From: an uncultured Acidimicrobiales bacterium
GTDB lineage: Bacteria > Actinomycetota > Acidimicrobiia > Acidimicrobiales > SZUA-35
Reading direction: 5' to 3'
DNA: 8,614 nt
NCBI GenBank assembly: GCA_938028175.1
Contig: CALJAE010000054.1
Location: forward strand, 1 to 8,614
Within the stretch, counting starts at the first letter, position 1; every line of letters begins with the position of its first letter. Of this stretch, positions 5,905 through 8,614 are shown piece after piece. The position numbers were made by a program, and so were the translations under genes. The notes below the pieces were generated by a model. It searched no databases, was not told the DNA's origin, and saw only the letters and a program-made list of their open reading frames with translations.

Positions 5905-7092
5905 CTATAACTCCTGAATTGCTAGTTCGACTAGCTCCTCGGCGACACCTGTCTTTTGGGTTGGGCCTAACTCTAGCGTCTTTCCATTCTTGTAATAGAC
6001 AATCACATGGTTTGTTTCGGCCTGAAAACCAGCCCCTTGTTGTGTGATGTTGTTAGAAGCAATCAGATCAACATTCTTTGAGTTCATTTTTTCAATCGCT
6101 ATGGTCGCATCATCGGAGTCTTGAGCACTGAACCCCACAAACACCTGGCCTGGTTTTTTAGCTTTTCCTAGCTCGGCCAATATGTCCACTGATCGGGTCC
6201 ATTGTAGGGAATCAATTCCGTCGGCCTTACGCATCTTGGTAGCCGATGGCACCGGAACAAAGTCGGCTACAGCTGCAACCGAAAAGAATACATTGGCACC
6301 TGAGATCTCGCTAGCTAACGCTTTGTGCATCTCTGCCGCAGTTGAAACATCAATTCGCCTAATACCGGTGGGTAAAGTCCGATCACTTGAGGTTACGACC
6401 GTAACTGCTGCCCCTCTACGGTGAGCTGCTTCGGCGATGGCGTGGCCTTGCCGACCAGTCGAACGATTTGTTATGTAACGGACCGGATCTATTGGCTCCC
6501 TAGTCGCTCCGGCGCTCACAAGAATATTGATACCTGACAGCGATGAAGAGTGTTGAAGCTGCGCTGAGATTTCTGTCACGGCTTGATCTGGCTCGACCAC
6601 TCTGCCGATTCCAACATCTCCCCCAGCGAGATCACCCTCGACTGGCCCGATAACTGTCACACCTCGACTTCTCAGTGTTTCTATATTCTGTTGAGTTGCA
6701 GCTGCATTCCACATCTCAGTGTGCATCGCAGGGAAAATAATCTTTGGCGCTTCACTGGCTAGCCATAATGCTGTTAGCGGATCAGCGCTTCTTCCAACAG
6801 CTAAATCAGATATGACTCGTGCAGTCGCAGGAAAGATTGCCAACAAGTCAGCGGCCTGACCGAGCTCTGTATGAGGCGACACCATGTCGTGGTGCCACAG
6901 GTCAACCACTGGCTCTAAGTCAGTTAATGCTTGGAAGGTTTTTACACCAACCATCTCGGTAGCTGATGGGGTTAGAGCGACCCCTACTTGATATCCGGCC
7001 TTCGTAAGACCGCGACAAACTTCGACTGATTTGTAAGCGGCAATACCGCCACTTACCCCAAGAACAATAAGGGGTTTATGAATCGGCTTCAC
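5905..7092 (-). CDS. coaBC: Bifunctional phosphopantothenoylcysteine decarboxylase / phosphopantothenate-cysteine ligase
   Basis: Two enzymes of coenzyme A synthesis fused in one chain: CoaB joins cysteine to phosphopantothenate and CoaC decarboxylates the product. From the GTG at 7092 the protein has 395 residues. The N-terminal flavin-dependent CoaC half (about 1-175) shows GVSGGIAAYKS, a conserved active-site-type His in SPHTELG (H74), and PAMHTEMW (121-128). The C-terminal CoaB half (from about 189) shows ILVSAGATREPIDPVRYITNRSTGRQG, AAVADFVP and KMRKADG. PAMH instead of the widespread PAMN appears, from memory, to be usual in actinobacteria. The frame stays open to a TTG at 7146, but homologs begin just before KPLIVLGVSGG and a GTG at 7090-7092 fits, overlapping rpoZ by 17 bases. 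No good ribosome binding site precedes it, so coupling to rpoZ translation is likely. Confidence 0.93.
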   Translation of the reverse strand: MKPIHKPLIVLGVSGGIAAYKSVEVCRGLTKAGYQVGVALTPSATEMVGVKTFQALTDLEPVVDLWHHDMVSPHTELGQAADLLAIFPATARVISDLAVGRSADPLTALWLASEAPKIIFPAMHTEMWNAAATQQNIETLRSRGVTVIGPVEGDLAGGDVGIGRVVEPDQAVTEISAQLQHSSSLSGINILVSAGATREPIDPVRYITNRSTGRQGHAIAEAAHRRGAAVTVVTSSDRTLPTGIRRIDVSTAAEMHKALASEISGANVFFSVAAVADFVPVPSATKMRKADGIDSLQWTRSVDILAELGKAKKPGQVFVGFSAQDSDDATIAIEKMNSKNVDLIASNNITQQGAGFQAETNHVIVYYKNGKTLELGPTQKTGVAEELVELAIQEL

Positions 7093-7381
7093 CTGAATCG
7101 TCTGCTTCGGCGCCTTCAGCTTCTTCAGGTTCCTCTGACTTGGCAACTGGAACTATCTTTTCTACTGCGATCTCTTCGAAAGCAATTGAAAGTGGCTTAC
7201 GGGCGACTGTATTGACCTGGGGCGGCACCATTGTCCCAACGCCGTCTCCAAGCAGACCGTAGTATGCGTTAATCTCTCGCGCTCTACCAGCGGCAACAGT
7301 GCAGAGCGAAAACTTAGAGCCAAGCTTGTCTACTAGGCCCTCAATCTCTGGGTGAATCATCGAATCGTGTTGGTCTGCCAT
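7076..7381 (-). CDS. rpoZ: DNA-directed RNA polymerase omega subunit
   Basis: A 101-residue omega subunit, which binds beta-prime and helps RNA polymerase assembly. The core spans about residues 8-76: MIHPEIEGLVDKLGSKFSL, then the signature AAGRAREINAYY, and RKPLSIAFEEIA, all matching the family pattern of GSKY.L...AA.RAR.IN.YY and KPLS.A..EI. The C-terminal tail (about 82-101, KSEEPEEAEGAEADDSGEADS region) is acidic and low-complexity. The ATG (7379-7381) is chosen because GGAGG at 7388-7392 lies 6 bases upstream; the frame stays open to a TTG at 7399, which would place the ribosome binding site inside the gene. It follows gmk after 42 bases and overlaps coaBC. The order gmk-rpoZ-coaBC is usual in many bacteria. 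Confidence 0.94.
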   Translation of the reverse strand: MADQHDSMIHPEIEGLVDKLGSKFSLCTVAAGRAREINAYYGLLGDGVGTMVPPQVNTVARKPLSIAFEEIAVEKIVPVAKSEEPEEAEGAEADDSGEADS

Positions 7382-7387
7382 TGTTTG

Positions 7388-7392
7388 CCTCC
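7388..7392 (-). promoter_or_regulatory. Ribosome binding site that fixes the rpoZ start
   Basis: A perfect GGAGG (complement of 7388-7392) is 6 bases before the ATG at 7381. It decides this start over the TTG at 7399, six codons upstream. Confidence 0.85.
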
Positions 7393-7394
7393 GA

Positions 7395-7423
7395 GCCAAG
7401 AGCCTAGCGCTAATTAGGCTGGC
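7395..7423 (-). other. Stem-loop between gmk and rpoZ
   Basis: AGCCTA (7401-7406) and TAGGCT (7415-7420) form a 6-bp stem with an 8-base loop that itself contains GCGC. GCC at 7395-7397 and GGC at 7421-7423 can extend the stem past a 3-base bulge. It fills most of the 42-base gap between the gmk stop and the rpoZ ribosome binding site. No T-run follows on the minus strand, so it does not look like an intrinsic terminator. It could be an mRNA processing or stability element; that is inference. Confidence 0.45.
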
Positions 7424-7981
7424 TTACGACCTTTGCGCTTTCGCATCTTGAATAGCTTGCCAAAGCTGATTAACAGTGTCTTCTAGCTCGCTATTAATAA
7501 TTACCTGGGCACCGAGCTCAGCCCCGGCTGTGATCTCCTCGGCTGACTTGGCCAAACGGGCCTCAATTTTTTCCGGGGAGTCGCCACGCTTGGTCAGCCT
7601 CATGGTCTGTTCTTCGACCGATGGCGCCTGTAAAAACAGTAGTAATGCTCCTGGCACCTTGTCTGTGACCTGTCGAGCACCATCAACTTCTATTTCTAGA
7701 ATTAGGTCCTCAGACTGGCCAACCTTGGGAGTTGGAGTCCCATAGTAGTTACCTAGGAAATTTGTGTGTTCCAAGAACCCACCGGCTTCGATGTGCGCCT
7801 CGAACTCTTGCGTACTGACAAAGTTGTAAGCTGTGTCAGCCTCGCCGGGTCTTTGATCACGTGTTGTCCACGAACGACTAAGTACTAATTCTGGGTATTT
7901 CTCGATTAAGCGATTTACCACCGTAGATTTACCAACTCCGCCTGGGCCTGATATCACGATTACTAAGCCGGCCTCAGACAT
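7424..7981 (-). CDS. gmk: Guanylate kinase
   Basis: A 185-residue cytoplasmic enzyme that phosphorylates GMP to GDP with ATP; the length is typical. The P-loop GPGGVGKST starts near residue 12 (the usual form is GPSGVGKGT). The GMP-binding region includes SRSWTTRDQRPGEAD (family pattern TTR..R.GE.DG), FLEHTNFLGNYYGTP and DLILEIEVDGARQV, followed by LFLQAPSVEEQTMRLTKRG and the lid RGDSPEKIEARL. The ATG (7979-7981) overlaps the mihF stop in the form ATGTCTGA and is preceded by GGAGG at 7988-7992 with 6-nt spacing. The open frame runs 33 codons further upstream into mihF without homology, so the longer version is rejected. The gene follows mihF as in other actinobacteria, where it forms part of a nucleotide and cofactor operon. 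Confidence 0.96.
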   Translation of the reverse strand: MSEAGLVIVISGPGGVGKSTVVNRLIEKYPELVLSRSWTTRDQRPGEADTAYNFVSTQEFEAHIEAGGFLEHTNFLGNYYGTPTPKVGQSEDLILEIEVDGARQVTDKVPGALLLFLQAPSVEEQTMRLTKRGDSPEKIEARLAKSAEEITAGAELGAQVIINSELEDTVNQLWQAIQDAKAQRS

Positions 7982-8267
7982 CGTATGCCTCCAAGACAAG
8001 ATCAATTTGTGAATCCGACATGTCCACCAGTCTAATCCGTTCATCGATCCCGTGGCCAGACATAAATCGGCGATTGTCAACCTTACGCGCCCCAGGCATA
8101 GAGTCGAGACACTTTAGAAGACGACACTGCCCAACAGCTTCATCAGATTTTGCAGACTCAAACAAACTGTTAAGGGGAAGGCCTTCTCCAAGTTGCGACA
8201 AAAGACCAGACCAAGCCTCCCGGATTTCATCCAGTTGGCTAAAAATCTGTTGTTCTCTTGAACTCAC
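7974..8267 (-). CDS. mihF: Divergent actinobacterial integration host factor (mIHF-like)
   Basis: A 97-residue protein that I assign to the actinobacterial mIHF family from position and sequence. The central pattern LNSLFESAKSDEAVGQCRLLKCLDSMPGARKV (32-63) follows the family pattern L..vL..A..D..vGk.kV..LLeslPGvGKv, the helix-two-turn-helix region, and GIDERIRLV (73-81) matches GI...RRVRGL. mIHF is a nucleoid protein that binds DNA and, in mycobacteria, supports phage integration. Here it is unusually acidic: 17 Asp/Glu against 11 Lys/Arg, with the RRVRGLG stretch reading ERIRLVD. The start is GTG (8265-8267); GAAGG about 10 bases upstream is a weak ribosome binding site. It lies 18 bases after pyrF and overlaps gmk by 8 bases, the same slot as mihF in other actinobacteria. 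The family call is likely, but DNA binding is uncertain. Confidence 0.72.
   Translation of the reverse strand: MSSREQQIFSQLDEIREAWSGLLSQLGEGLPLNSLFESAKSDEAVGQCRLLKCLDSMPGARKVDNRRFMSGHGIDERIRLVDMSDSQIDLVLEAYDV
7988..7992 (-). promoter_or_regulatory. Ribosome binding site that fixes the gmk start
   Basis: GGAGG (complement of 7988-7992) is 6 bases before the ATG at 7981 and lies inside the last codons of mihF. It supports the short gmk with its P-loop near the N-terminus, and suggests that gmk is translated both independently and by coupling to mihF. Confidence 0.85.
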
Positions 8268-8285
8268 AAGCCAGTGACCTTCGTC

Positions 8286-8614
8286 CTATAAGTCAGCGAA
8301 CAGTTTGGCAGCAGCAGCTGCGGGATCGTCCGCCAAAGTAACTGCTCGACCGATGACTAGTAAGTCGGCGCCTTCGTCTAGTGCCATTCCTGGTGTTGTT
8401 GCCTTTGGCTGATCATGAGTTTCAGATCCAGCTGCACGAATACCTGGAGTTACACGCAACGTTCTCGGAGCTAGCTCTCGGATGTTCTTAAGGTCTTGAG
8501 CAGAACAGACAATTCCAGCGCAACCTGATTCCACAGCCACTCTCAGGCGGTTGGGAACAATGTGTTCAGGAGCATCTGAGTCAGAGGTAAGGACGGTGAT
8601 TGCTATAGCCTTTG
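8286..8614 (-). CDS. pyrF: Orotidine 5'-phosphate decarboxylase, C-terminal part (5' part outside window)
   Basis: The frame is open to the right edge, so only the last 108 complete codons are present. PyrF decarboxylates OMP to UMP, the last step of pyrimidine synthesis. Visible blocks are AITVLTSDAPEH, the barrel strand GCAGIVCSAQDLKNIRE (the family pattern DGvVCSa.e), VTPGIRAAGSETHDQPKATTP (phosphate and pyrimidine binding) and GADLLVIGRAVTLADDP (the last phosphate-binding strand with Arg). These fit the short bacterial class of about 240 residues, not the longer mycobacterial-type enzyme, which lacks TPGIR. The active-site DxKxxD motif is upstream of the window and cannot be checked. The stop is TAG (8286-8288). 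It is the first visible gene of the minus-strand operon and is followed by mihF after 18 bases. Confidence 0.95.
   Translation of the reverse strand, partial: KAIAITVLTSDSDAPEHIVPNRLRVAVESGCAGIVCSAQDLKNIRELAPRTLRVTPGIRAAGSETHDQPKATTPGMALDEGADLLVIGRAVTLADDPAAAAAKLFADL

Noticed and set aside
6715..6745. PAMHTEMW in CoaC in place of the widespread PAMN motif, as a possible active-site loss
   Set aside because: From memory, actinobacterial CoaBC proteins commonly carry PAMHTEMW, so this is treated as a lineage trait and not as damage. An alignment would settle it.
7093..7146. An 18-codon N-terminal extension of coaBC starting at TTG 7146
   Set aside because: The sequence is a frame-shifted reading of the rpoZ acidic tail, the start is a TTG, and CoaBC proteins normally begin right before KPLIVLGVSGG.
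7382..7399. A TTG start for rpoZ six codons upstream
   Set aside because: It would place the GGAGG ribosome binding site inside the coding region; the ATG at 7381 has ideal spacing.
7982..8080. A 33-codon N-terminal extension of gmk
   Set aside because: It lies wholly inside mihF, has no similarity to guanylate kinases, and a perfect GGAGG precedes the internal ATG at 7981.

Overview
The window reads as a piece of core chromosome from an actinobacterium of moderate GC. I infer Acidimicrobiia or a similar aquatic lineage, not a high-GC mycobacterial or streptomycete type. The main reason is a minus-strand gene order that is a well-known actinobacterial signature: pyrF - mihF - gmk - rpoZ - coaBC - metK - priA - (insert) - def - fmt. 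The mIHF-type gene between pyrF and gmk, the PriA without helicase motifs, and the CoaBC motif PAMHTEMW all fit that phylum. The short PyrF with a TPGIR motif is unlike the mycobacterial form.

Layout. On the plus strand, positions 2-157 hold the 3' end of serC (phosphoserine aminotransferase). A small PRPP-type phosphoribosyltransferase gene follows after 10 bases (168-638). It converges on fmt, and a 14-bp tandem duplication plus a hairpin lie at the junction. From 641 to the right edge everything is on the minus strand. Read in the direction of transcription from the right edge, the order is: pyrF (5' end cut off), mihF, gmk (overlaps the mihF stop), rpoZ, coaBC (overlaps the rpoZ tail), metK and priA (2-nt gap). 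This tight set is probably one operon. A monocistronic gene for a fasciclin-domain lipoprotein comes next, with its own candidate promoter and a clear intrinsic terminator. Last come def and fmt, 3 nt apart, with a candidate promoter that would give a leaderless def transcript.

How the genes work together. The operon carries central housekeeping functions: UMP synthesis (PyrF), GMP to GDP (Gmk), RNA polymerase omega, a nucleoid-type protein, coenzyme A synthesis (CoaBC), S-adenosylmethionine synthesis (MetK) and replication restart (PriA). Def and Fmt form the formyl-methionine cycle of translation initiation: Fmt adds the formyl group to initiator tRNA and Def removes it from the nascent protein. 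The surface lipoprotein is the only gene here without an obvious housekeeping link.

Several start sites can be fixed from ribosome binding sites: gmk at 7981 and rpoZ at 7381, both shorter than the longest open frames. coaBC most likely begins at a GTG at 7092. I see no mobile element, CRISPR array, tRNA, rRNA or phage gene, and no previously undescribed multi-gene system. The points most worth a second look are an acidic, divergent mIHF, the fasciclin lipoprotein inserted between priA and def, the predicted leaderless def mRNA, and the duplicated sequence at the convergent stop codons. No stretch longer than about 110 bases lacks a gene.
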